From assembly GCF_000425905.1 (NCBI RefSeq), contig NZ_AUEI01000007.1:62001-126000 (forward strand): a DNA stretch of 64,000 nucleotides, in the 5' to 3' direction. A program made the translations under genes and the position numbers. The stretch is from Lactobacillus psittaci DSM 15354 (GTDB lineage: Bacteria > Bacillota > Bacilli > Lactobacillales > Lactobacillaceae). Position 1 is the stretch's first letter. Each line of letters opens with the position of its first letter. The notes beneath the pieces are model-generated. The model ran no database searches. It was given only the letters and a program-made list of their open reading frames with translations, and was not told the DNA's origin. Of the stretch, positions 1-6,757 are shown one piece after another.

Positions 1-743
1 TTATTGGCTTAAAGAAGAGTCAGTACATTTATCAAGATTTGACTTTGATAAGTGGACGTAAGTGGCAAAAGTCAAATGAAGTTGTTGCTGATGTTGCCTT
101 TAAACAAAAAGGATATAAATTAGGCGATAAAGTGACTTTGAATGGCTCCAATCAAACCTACAAGATAGTTGGGTTTGCTAAAAATGCCAAGATTAATATT
201 GCTCCAATTTTATATGGAAATTTGTCTACCTGGAGAAGCTTGAAATTATTAAGCCCTCAAGTTGCAGCTTCTGGAATTATTAGTAAGCGTAATTATCGGA
301 CTAACTTAAAGGACTTAAAGAGTTATAATTTAGCTACTTTTAAGAATAAATTGCCAGGTTATAAGGCTCAAAATATGACTTTTGAATTAATGATTGGCTT
401 CTTATTTATAATTTCTTTGATTATTGTAGCTGTCTTTTTGTACATTTTAACCATGCAAAAGTTACCTAATTTTGCAGTTATGAGGGCACAAGGAATTGGA
501 GGAAAAACTTTAGTTAGCTATACAATTTGGCAATCATTGATACTGGTTATTTCTGGTTGTGTAATTGCACTCTTGGTGATGCTATTAACAACAAAAGTAT
601 TACCAGCAGCAGTTCCAATTGAATTTACTGCCATAATCGCAAGTAGTGGTGTTTTAGGCATGATTGCTATGGGACTACTTGGTAGTTTGATTCCAGTAAG
701 AAGTATTTTACGTGTTGATCCTAAAATGGCGATTGGAGGCTAA
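1..743 (+). CDS. ABC transporter permease, FtsX/MacB type (5' end missing)
   Basis: The reading frame is open from base 3, so this is the C-terminal part of a larger gene. The visible part starts with an extracellular beta-rich stretch typical of the MacB-like periplasmic core domain. It ends in three strongly hydrophobic segments, at about bases 385-455, 515-605 and 625-690, matching the C-terminal FtsX domain with its final amphipathic turn (IPVRSILRVDP). Proteins of this family work with a LolD-like ATPase to export peptides or lipophilic compounds, or act mechanically on the envelope. The ATPase gene follows three bases after the stop, so the two form an operon. Substrate cannot be told from sequence. 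Confidence 0.85.
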   Translation, partial: IGLKKSQYIYQDLTLISGRKWQKSNEVVADVAFKQKGYKLGDKVTLNGSNQTYKIVGFAKNAKINIAPILYGNLSTWRSLKLLSPQVAASGIISKRNYRTNLKDLKSYNLATFKNKLPGYKAQNMTFELMIGFLFIISLIIVAVFLYILTMQKLPNFAVMRAQGIGGKTLVSYTIWQSLILVISGCVIALLVMLLTTKVLPAAVPIEFTAIIASSGVLGMIAMGLLGSLIPVRSILRVDPKMAIGG

Positions 744-746
744 GCG

Positions 747-1418
747 ATGACAGCAGTCGAATTGAAAAATGTTACCAAGATTTATGGTAAGGGCGAAGCA
801 AAAACCATTGCCGTTAAGGATATAAACTTTGAAGCGGAAAGTGGACAGTTAGTTTTACTTGAAGGTCCTTCAGGAGCAGGTAAGAGTACACTTTTGACAA
901 TTATGGGAGCCTTGCAAAAGGCAAGTAGTGGTCAAGTTTTGATTGAAGGTCAAGAAATTAATGCTTTGTCTACTAAACAAAGTGATCAGCTTAGATTAAC
1001 AACTATTGGTTTTGTCTTGCAAGAACATAATTTGGTCCCATTTTTAAAAGTTAAAGATCAATTTAAGCTAGTAGATAAAGTGAAGAAATATGGCAACTTA
1101 ACAGCTAAGGAATTACAAGAATTATTGGTTCAACTAGGGATAGAGCAACTCGTAGATAAATATCCTAATGAATTATCTGGTGGTCAAATGCAAAGAGCAG
1201 CCATTGCTAGAGCTCTCTATGCCAACCCTAAAATAATTTTAGCTGATGAGCCAACCGCTTCTCTTGATAGCGAACGAGTTAAAGAAGTGGGGCGTTTATT
1301 TAAACAACTGGCCAAAGAAAAAGATAAAGCGATTATTTTAGTGACTCATGATCAACGTTTAGAACAATTTAGTGATCAAATTTATGATGTCTTAGATGGG
1401 ACGATTTCAAAGCGTTAA
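747..1418 (+). CDS. ABC transporter ATP-binding protein (LolD/MacB family)
   Basis: This 223-residue ATPase energises the preceding FtsX-type permease. It has all expected motifs in order: Walker A GPSGAGKST at residues 40-48, Q-loop in VLQEHN, signature LSGGQMQR, Walker B ILADEPTASLD and the switch His in VTHD. The length is normal for a single-domain LolD-like subunit. The ribosome binding site GGAGG overlaps the end of the permease gene, which implies translational coupling. An intrinsic terminator follows at once. Substrate unknown. Confidence 0.93.
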   Translation: MTAVELKNVTKIYGKGEAKTIAVKDINFEAESGQLVLLEGPSGAGKSTLLTIMGALQKASSGQVLIEGQEINALSTKQSDQLRLTTIGFVLQEHNLVPFLKVKDQFKLVDKVKKYGNLTAKELQELLVQLGIEQLVDKYPNELSGGQMQRAAIARALYANPKIILADEPTASLDSERVKEVGRLFKQLAKEKDKAIILVTHDQRLEQFSDQIYDVLDGTISKR

Positions 1419-1426
1419 CTGATAGG

Positions 1427-1457
1427 AGATATCCGCTCTATAGTGGATATCTTTTTT
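1427..1457 (+). terminator. Rho-independent terminator after the ABC exporter operon
   Basis: AGATATCC and GGATATCT form the stem around a short loop, followed directly by a run of six T. It closes the permease-ATPase operon. Confidence 0.85.
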
Positions 1458-1480
1458 ATTTAAAATCTCAGTAAAAAAAC

Positions 1481-1509
1481 TTGCAATTAAAATATTTATC
1501 AGGTATTCT
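1481..1509 (+). promoter_or_regulatory. Probable promoter of the metal-binding lipoprotein gene
   Basis: TTGCAA (1481-1486) and TATTCT (1504-1509) are separated by 17 bases and lie about 40 bases upstream of the start codon. No clear AdcR or MntR palindrome was seen by eye. Confidence 0.5.
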
Positions 1510-1549
1510 GTTATGATTTACATCTATAAAGTTAGAAGGGATATGAAAT

Positions 1550-2425
1550 ATGAGATTTAAAAAGATTATGAGTTTATTGCTTGTTGTTGCAGTATCTGTT
1601 GTTGCAATAGCTTGTAGTAAAAATAAGGCAAATGATAATAATAAAATTCAAGTTGTAACTTCAACTAATGTCTATGCCGATATTGCTAAGAATATTGTTG
1701 GTAAATACGGTAAAGTTACAGCCATTATCAAAAATGGAGATACTGATCCTCATGATTTTGAACCGACAACTAAATCCGGTTTAGTATTAAGTCATGCTGA
1801 CATTATCATCGCTAATGGTATGGGCTATGACAATTGGATGCAAAAATTAGCTAAAGCTAATGGAAAAAAAGCTGTTAGAGTTGGCGAAGATATCATGAAA
1901 TATAAAAGTAATGCTAATCCCCATATTTGGTATAACTTACAAATGCCAACAAAGTATGTTAACTACTTGGTTCGTCGTTTAACCAAACTTGATAAGAAGC
2001 ACGCTAAGTATTACCAAACTAATGCTGAAGAATATTTAGCAAAGATTGCCAAAATTAAACAAGTAAGTAGTCAAATCGATGGCAAAAAGTCTAAACCTGT
2101 TTTTGTTTCAGAACCTGTTTTTGATTATGCTTTAGAAGCAAGTGGTTTCAAGATTGGAAATCGTGATTTTGAAGAAGCGATTGAAAATGAAGTTGACCCA
2201 AGTGCGAAGATTATTAGTAAAATGAATCGCCAAATTAAGAATAAAGAAATTGCTTTCTTTGTTAATAATACGCAAGCTTCTAGTTCAACGGTCAATACTT
2301 TAGTTAAAAAGGCTAAATCAAATGGAATTAAGGTTATATCAGTTCGAGAAACTATGCCTAATGGCGTTACTTATTACAATTGGATGAAGCAAAACTATGA
2401 CAATTTAGCTAAGGTGGCTAAATAA
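1550..2425 (+). CDS. Metal ABC transporter substrate-binding lipoprotein (ZnuA/PsaA family)
   Basis: The product is a 291-residue cluster A-I binding protein for Zn or Mn. Residues 1-22 are a lipoprotein signal with lipobox VAIAC, so the mature protein would be anchored at Cys22. Likely metal ligands are His68 (DPHDFEP), His125 (NPHIWYN) and Glu188 (VSEPVFDY). Glu at the third position resembles the Mn-type PsaA proteins, whereas ZnuA/AdcA usually have His. The usual fourth acidic ligand is not obvious: that stretch reads FFVNNTQASS. The gene is monocistronic, with its own terminator and no ATPase or permease beside it; such a pair lies some 54 kb downstream at 56924-58371. Metal specificity is unresolved. 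Confidence 0.85.
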   Translation: MRFKKIMSLLLVVAVSVVAIACSKNKANDNNKIQVVTSTNVYADIAKNIVGKYGKVTAIIKNGDTDPHDFEPTTKSGLVLSHADIIIANGMGYDNWMQKLAKANGKKAVRVGEDIMKYKSNANPHIWYNLQMPTKYVNYLVRRLTKLDKKHAKYYQTNAEEYLAKIAKIKQVSSQIDGKKSKPVFVSEPVFDYALEASGFKIGNRDFEEAIENEVDPSAKIISKMNRQIKNKEIAFFVNNTQASSSTVNTLVKKAKSNGIKVISVRETMPNGVTYYNWMKQNYDNLAKVAK

Positions 2426-2451
2426 AAAGTAAGTAAAGGGTGTAAATTTAA

Positions 2452-2476
2452 AAGTAGGAACTTGTTCCTACTTTTT
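2452..2476 (+). terminator. Rho-independent terminator after the metal-binding lipoprotein gene
   Basis: AAGTAGGAAC and GTTCCTACTT pair perfectly over ten bases with a TT loop, followed by a T run. Confidence 0.92.
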
Positions 2477-2480
2477 TGTG

Positions 2481-2494
2481 TGAAAACATTTTCA
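2481..2494 (+). promoter_or_regulatory. Candidate cre (CcpA binding) site upstream of the fructokinase
   Basis: TGAAAACATTTTCA is a near-perfect palindrome that matches the catabolite response element except for A in place of the central G. It lies about 30 bases upstream of the extended -10 (TGATAAAAT, 2522-2530) of the fructokinase gene. CcpA control is inference. Confidence 0.55.
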
Positions 2495-2581
2495 TAGATG
2501 CTAGTTCTTTGTTAGGAATTGTGATAAAATGCAAGATGATTTTTCAAGCCTTTATAATTTTTTCTTGAAAGGAAATATAAA

Positions 2582-3460
2582 ATGACAAAAGTAAATGCAG
2601 TCGGTAGTATTGAAGCCGGCGGAACTAAGTTTATTTTGGCAGTACAGGATCTTACAACTAAAGAAGTAATCGCAACTGACAGAATTCCTACTACAACTAA
2701 AGAAGAAACTTTACCTAAATGTCTTGAATTCTTTAAAAAGCATCCAGTTGATGCTTTAGCTATTGCTACATTTGGACCAGTAGACATTAATCCTGACTCT
2801 AAGACTTATGGTTATATTCTTGATACCCCTAAACCAGGTTGGTCTGGTGCAAACTTTAAGGGCTTTTTTGAAGAAAAATTAAATATACCTGTATTTATTA
2901 CTACAGATGTCAATGGCTCTTGCTATGGTGAATATGTTGCTCGTGGCCGCGATAATACTAAGACTTACCTTTACATTACTGTAGGTACTGGTATTGGAGG
3001 GGGAATTATTCAAGAAGGCAAGTTCATTGGACGCAACTATCACCCAGAAATGGGACATATGATGGTAACCAAGGCCAAGGGGGATGATTTTGACGGCACA
3101 TGTCCTTTCCATGGGGCCTGTGGCGAAGGAATGGCTGCTGGACCGAGTTTAAAGGCTAGAACTGGTATCCCTGGTGAAGACTTGCCACGTAATCACAAGG
3201 CCTTTAAGTATCTACAATATTACGTTGCCCAATTACTTTATAATGCATATATGACTACTAGACCCGATGTGATGATTGTTGGTGGTTCTGTTTTAACTGA
3301 AGATGACCTAGTTGGCGTAAGAAAATATTTTGATGATTTAAATAATAATTATGTTGCAACTCCTGAATTAAATAAGCTAATTGTTCGTCCTATTGTTGCT
3401 AATAATGGTTCTGCTACTTTGGGTGATTTTGAACTTGCTAAGTCTCTTTTAGCCGATTAA
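2582..3460 (+). CDS. scrK: Fructokinase, ROK family
   Basis: The product phosphorylates fructose to fructose 6-phosphate with ATP in the cytoplasm. The 292-residue length, N-terminal phosphate-binding EAGGTKF, the nucleotide loop GTGIGGGI and the zinc-binding segment HPEMGHM followed by CPFHGACGEG are those of the bacterial ROK fructokinases (ScrK/GmuE type). The ATG start follows a GAAAGGA ribosome binding site. The gene stands alone between terminators, with a cre-like box upstream, and is not beside a sucrose PTS here. Mannose kinase activity cannot be excluded for this family. Confidence 0.88.
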   Translation: MTKVNAVGSIEAGGTKFILAVQDLTTKEVIATDRIPTTTKEETLPKCLEFFKKHPVDALAIATFGPVDINPDSKTYGYILDTPKPGWSGANFKGFFEEKLNIPVFITTDVNGSCYGEYVARGRDNTKTYLYITVGTGIGGGIIQEGKFIGRNYHPEMGHMMVTKAKGDDFDGTCPFHGACGEGMAAGPSLKARTGIPGEDLPRNHKAFKYLQYYVAQLLYNAYMTTRPDVMIVGGSVLTEDDLVGVRKYFDDLNNNYVATPELNKLIVRPIVANNGSATLGDFELAKSLLAD

Positions 3461-3487
3461 ATATTTCAATCTGATTAATCTATATTT

Positions 3488-3514
3488 ACGCATCTATTAA
3501 TAGGTGCGTTTTTT
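3488..3514 (+). terminator. Rho-independent terminator after scrK
   Basis: ACGCA-CTATTAATAG-TGCGT hairpin with a single mismatch is followed by six T. Confidence 0.85.
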
Positions 3515-3553
3515 GCTATAATAAATAAGAATAAGTTATAAGGAGGGTGCGAA

Positions 3554-4216
3554 TTGAACACACCGCGATCTGTCCAAGGGAATTTAATTCGCTATGGCGT
3601 ATATTTAGTTGGTTATTTGCTTGTAATTGGAGCTAAGGCTTTGGTTGCAGATACTGGAAAATTACAAACTTGGGATTTGATTTTATTTATCTGCTTAACT
3701 TTAATGACCGGACTTTTGTATATTTATCGATTTAATCGAGAACAAAGATATTTTCAAAGGAATTTTAGTTTGCCATTATTAGGAAATATGACCGTAACTA
3801 GTTTGATGACAATTGCGATTGTGTGTGCGCGACTTTTTATTTCATATTTACAGTTAAATGGAAAGTTAGGATACTATACTTTTCAAAGCATTTATGCTAA
3901 ATCTGAAAGTACACCAATGTTTTGGTTCTTAATAATAGCTCAGGGAGTTGTAATTCCAGTTTTACAAGTATTTTTAGCTGAAGGATTTTTCTTTAATTAC
4001 TTGTTTAGAGCAGATGATTTTTTAGTTGCAGTGATGGGGTTACTTTGTTCAGGTGCGGTTTTTACAATTTTGAATTTGCAATTCAACTTAAATTTAATTG
4101 TGGTTGATTTTGTGCTAGGCTTATTTTTAGCGTGGACTTACTTGTATACCCAAAGCTTATCAATGACCTTGTATTTAGCAGTTTTAAATGGGATTTTATT
4201 AGTAATGATGATGTAA
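3554..4216 (+). CDS. Membrane protein, degenerate CPBP-like
   Basis: This 220-residue protein has about six hydrophobic segments. The start is TTG at 3554, placed nine bases after a perfect AGGAGG (3541-3546). The motif AEGFFFNYLFR near residue 140 resembles the EExxxR signature of CPBP intramembrane proteases but has AE instead of EE. The segment where the second motif would supply a His reads FTILNLQFN. If the relationship is real, the catalytic residues are lost and the protein would be a non-catalytic relative. The function is unknown. The gene is monocistronic between two terminators. Confidence 0.6.
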   Translation: MNTPRSVQGNLIRYGVYLVGYLLVIGAKALVADTGKLQTWDLILFICLTLMTGLLYIYRFNREQRYFQRNFSLPLLGNMTVTSLMTIAIVCARLFISYLQLNGKLGYYTFQSIYAKSESTPMFWFLIIAQGVVIPVLQVFLAEGFFFNYLFRADDFLVAVMGLLCSGAVFTILNLQFNLNLIVVDFVLGLFLAWTYLYTQSLSMTLYLAVLNGILLVMMM

Positions 4217-4218
4217 AT

Positions 4219-4251
4219 AAAAAGGAGATTTCAAACTGAAATCTCCTTTTT
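4219..4251. terminator. Bidirectional Rho-independent terminator
   Basis: AAAAAGGAGATTTCA and TGAAATCTCCTTTTT pair over 15 bases with an AAC loop. A-run and T-run flank the stem, so it can end both the membrane protein gene on the plus strand and the tRNA on the minus strand. Confidence 0.92.
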
Positions 4252-4257
4252 GCTTAA

Positions 4258-4327
4258 GCGGATAGCGTGAATCGAACCCGCATCCCCAGCTTGGGAAGCT
4301 GGTGTTTTACCATTAAACTATACCCGC
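4258..4327 (-). tRNA. tRNA-Gly, anticodon CCC
   Basis: The minus strand folds as a 70-base cloverleaf without encoded CCA. The acceptor stem GCGGGTA/TATCCGC has one G-T pair and the D arm is GTTT...AAAC. The anticodon stem CCAGC/GCTGG encloses TTCCCAA, giving anticodon CCC, which reads GGG. The T loop TTCGATT is normal, but the T stem GCGGG/CACGC holds a G-A mismatch at 52-62. The next base supplies U73, the bacterial glycine discriminator. The fold was made by hand. Confidence 0.9.
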
Positions 4328-4338
4328 AATATATGATA

Positions 4339-4367
4339 AGTTTATCATGAATATTTTCTTTATCCAA
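4339..4367 (-). promoter_or_regulatory. Probable promoter of tRNA-Gly
   Basis: Read on the minus strand, TTGGAT (4362-4367) and TAAACT (4339-4344) are 17 bases apart, with a TG one base ahead of the -10. The -10 ends 11 bases before the tRNA. Confidence 0.55.
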
Positions 4368-4442
4368 GAGAAAATTGCGAGATATGTTAAAATAAAGGTA
4401 ACAATTTTGAAGTTTATAAAATTTGAATTTAAGGAGACAACT

Positions 4443-5468
4443 ATGGCTAAAGAAGTACTTTTGACAGGAGATCGTCCTACAGGACGTTTACATATTGGAC
4501 ACTATATTGGGTCATTAAAAAATCGAGTAATATTGCAAAATGAAGGTAAATACGACCCATATATCATGATTGCTGATACTCAAGCTTTAACAGATAATGC
4601 GCGTAATCCTGAAAAGATTCGTAACAGCTTAATTGAAGTTGCACTTGATTATTTAGCAGTAGGAATTGATCCAGAGAAATCAACTATTTTTGTCCAATCG
4701 CAAATTCCAGCTTTGTTTGAATTAACTGCTTACTATTTAGACTTAGTCACTGTTGCAAGACTTGAAAGAAATCCGACTGTTAAGACTGAAATTAAGCAAA
4801 AAAACTTTAACGAAAGTATTCCAGCAGGCTTTTTGACTTATCCAGTATCACAAGCTGCAGATATTACTGCTTTCAAGGCAACAGTAATTCCTGTCGGGGA
4901 TGATCAAGAACCAATGATGGAACAAACAAGAGAAATCGTTAGAACTTTCAATCGCTTATACAAGACTGATATTTTGAAAGAACCTAAGGGCTACTTCCCA
5001 CCAAAGGGACAAGGTAGATTACCAGGACTTGATGGTAATGCCAAGATGAGCAAATCATTAGGTAATGCGATTTATTTAGCTGATGATGCTAAGACTTTAA
5101 CTAAAAAAGTAATGTCAATGTACACTGATCCTAACCATATTCACGTAGAAGATCCAGGTCAAGTTGAAGGAAATACTGTTTTCACTTATCTTGATGTTTT
5201 TGCTAAAGATCAAGATAAAGTTGCGGACTTAAAGGCACAATACCAAAAAGGTGGTTTAGGTGACGTTAAAATCAAACGCTTCTTAAATGAGGTTTTGGAA
5301 GAAGAACTTGCTCCAATTAGAGAACGTAGAGAAAAATTCGCTCAAGATAAAGATGCCGTTTATGAAATGCTCTTAGAAGGATCAAGAAAAGCTAACAAAG
5401 TTGCTAATAAAACTTTACAAGAAGTTCGCGATGCAATTGGATTTAACTACTTCAAAGGACAAAGATAA
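4443..5468 (+). CDS. trpS: Tryptophanyl-tRNA synthetase
   Basis: The product charges tRNA-Trp with tryptophan. The class I signatures are intact: LHIGHY at residues 16-21 and AKMSKS near residue 200. The 341-residue length fits bacterial TrpRS. An upstream in-frame ATG at 4347 exists, but the start at 4443 has the ribosome binding site AAGGAG and begins with the conserved core [14 protein letters not shown]. No T-box leader is visible upstream. The stop codon overlaps the ATG of the dCMP deaminase gene by one base, so the two are translationally coupled. Confidence 0.96.
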   Translation: MAKEVLLTGDRPTGRLHIGHYIGSLKNRVILQNEGKYDPYIMIADTQALTDNARNPEKIRNSLIEVALDYLAVGIDPEKSTIFVQSQIPALFELTAYYLDLVTVARLERNPTVKTEIKQKNFNESIPAGFLTYPVSQAADITAFKATVIPVGDDQEPMMEQTREIVRTFNRLYKTDILKEPKGYFPPKGQGRLPGLDGNAKMSKSLGNAIYLADDAKTLTKKVMSMYTDPNHIHVEDPGQVEGNTVFTYLDVFAKDQDKVADLKAQYQKGGLGDVKIKRFLNEVLEEELAPIRERREKFAQDKDAVYEMLLEGSRKANKVANKTLQEVRDAIGFNYFKGQR

Positions 5469-5956
5469 TGGCTAATCATCGTATTCCTTGGGAACAATAC
5501 TTTATGATGCAGGCGCTAGTTATTAGCCAGCGCTCAACTTGTAATCGCGCTCTAGTAGGTTGCGTTTTAGTTAAAGATAAACGAATTATTGGAACTGGCT
5601 ATAATGGGTCAGTAACTGGGCAAGCGCATTGTGATGATGTGGGGCATCAAATGGTTGATGGCCACTGCGTTCGTACGATTCACTCAGAGATGAATACTTT
5701 GATTCAGTGTGCTAAAAATGGCGTCTCTACTCTTAATACGGAGGTTTATGTTACCCATTTTCCTTGCTATAACTGCACTAAAGCTTTAGTACAGGCTGGA
5801 GTTAAGCGTATTAATTACTTCTTTGATTATCGTGACGATCCACTAGCACTGGACCTACTTAATAAAACGGGTGTAACTGTTAAACAAGTAAAAATTGATC
5901 CAGCATACGTTCATAATTTAGCAAGTGAGATTGATGAGTATGAAGCAAATCATTAG
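5468..5956 (+). CDS. Deoxycytidylate (dCMP) deaminase, ComEB family
   Basis: The enzyme deaminates dCMP to dUMP, feeding thymidylate synthesis. Zinc ligands and the catalytic Glu are present: His72 and Glu74 in IHSEMN, and Cys100 and Cys103 in PCYNC. An additional His/Cys-rich stretch, [13 protein letters not shown], is typical of the ComEB/dCMP deaminase family. It is 162 residues long. The start ATG overlaps the trpS stop by one base, and the next small gene overlaps its 3' end, so it sits inside a three-gene operon. Confidence 0.9.
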   Translation: MANHRIPWEQYFMMQALVISQRSTCNRALVGCVLVKDKRIIGTGYNGSVTGQAHCDDVGHQMVDGHCVRTIHSEMNTLIQCAKNGVSTLNTEVYVTHFPCYNCTKALVQAGVKRINYFFDYRDDPLALDLLNKTGVTVKQVKIDPAYVHNLASEIDEYEANH

Positions 5957-6464
5957 TCTTATTGCCTTAGTTTTGTTATTTCCTCTAATGACAGCATTTT
6001 CTAGTAAGGATGTAGATTCTAATAATCAAGCTTTGCTTAAGCAACAAAATGCTTTTTGGAAAAGTAAAAGACAAAAAATAAGTGCTAAAATCATCGCTAA
6101 AACTAGGGGTGCCAAGCCTAGTGAAATTTTGTTCTTAATCACAAGTGTGAATGGTCGTAGTCAGGTCAAGATTATATTAGGTAAAAATCTTCCTTTGAAT
6201 TCAACTGAAAGTAATCAACTTTTACAAGGTAATGCTGATTTATTGACTAGTTCAAATAAGTCTACTTTTAATCGTGGAATTAATCATCTTTTTAAAAACA
6301 CTTTCTTAAAAGTAGATCAAAGACTGAACTTAAAATCTCCTTATGATGCCAAAACTGATGATAGCAAGCAGCATAAGTTAAACTTAGGCTGGGCCCTTAT
6401 TTTAGGATGCTGCATGATGGGGTTTTTAACTTTCATTGGGAAACTATTTAGAGTAAAAGTTTGA
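5940..6464 (+). CDS. Small exported/membrane protein of unknown function
   Basis: I do not recognise this 174-residue protein. It starts with a hydrophobic signal-like segment (residues 3-18), then a basic soluble region of about 125 residues rich in Lys, Ser and Asn, and a C-terminal transmembrane segment near residues 150-168 with a short basic tail. Such a layout suggests a bitopic protein with its central domain outside. The ATG at 5940 lies inside the end of the dCMP deaminase gene. Upstream in-frame starts at 5925 and 5934 are possible, and no strong ribosome binding site decides between them, so coupling to the upstream gene is likely. Confidence 0.6.
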   Translation: MKQIISLIALVLLFPLMTAFSSKDVDSNNQALLKQQNAFWKSKRQKISAKIIAKTRGAKPSEILFLITSVNGRSQVKIILGKNLPLNSTESNQLLQGNADLLTSSNKSTFNRGINHLFKNTFLKVDQRLNLKSPYDAKTDDSKQHKLNLGWALILGCCMMGFLTFIGKLFRVKV

Positions 6465-6489
6465 CAAAGTGAATATATCCGCGTACCAT
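6461..6489 (+). promoter_or_regulatory. Promoter of the M-box leader
   Basis: A perfect TTGACA (6461-6466) is followed after 17 bases by TACCAT (6484-6489). The -35 overlaps the stop codon of the preceding gene. Transcription would start about 35 bases before the riboswitch core. Confidence 0.75.
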
Positions 6490-6526
6490 CAATGCGTAAA
6501 GTAATTGTTTACTTGATAAAAATTCA

Positions 6527-6726
6527 AAATCTGTTAGGTGAGACTCCTACGTGAAAACACGCTATCGCCCAGAAACATCCAGAGATGCCAACGGGTCAAA
6601 CAGACTCTGTCGAATTAAGGCGGAATCCAGATAGCTAGCTAGTGCTTACGTCACGTAGTGTTAAAACTGAACGAAGGCTTATTAAGGGTATTTTTTCGAG
6701 TCCACCTTTTTTAGGTGGGCTTTTTC
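6527..6726 (+). promoter_or_regulatory. M-box (ykoK-type) magnesium riboswitch
   Basis: The leader carries the conserved M-box blocks in order: CTGTTAGGTGAGACTCCTAC (6531-6550), the segment GCTATCGCCCAGAAA, then GATGCCAACGGGTCAAACAG, and further helices up to about 6690. A terminator hairpin follows. In this class, Mg2+ binding by the aptamer favours the terminator, so the downstream transporter is made only at low Mg2+. The downstream gene is an MgtA-type Mg2+ P-type ATPase, which agrees. Confidence 0.93.
6700..6725 (+). terminator. Terminator of the M-box expression platform
   Basis: The stem GTCCACCT/AGGTGGGC has a five-T loop and is followed by TTTTT. It ends 33 bases before the mgtA start codon, as expected for a transcriptional OFF switch. 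Confidence 0.9.
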
Positions 6727-6757
6727 TTTGCTCTTCTAGCCTAGGGAGGAGAAATAT

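Noticed and set aside
4347-4442. N-terminal extension of trpS from ATG 4347
   Set aside because: It would add 32 residues not found in TrpRS and overlaps the tRNA-Gly promoter region; ATG 4443 has the ribosome binding site.
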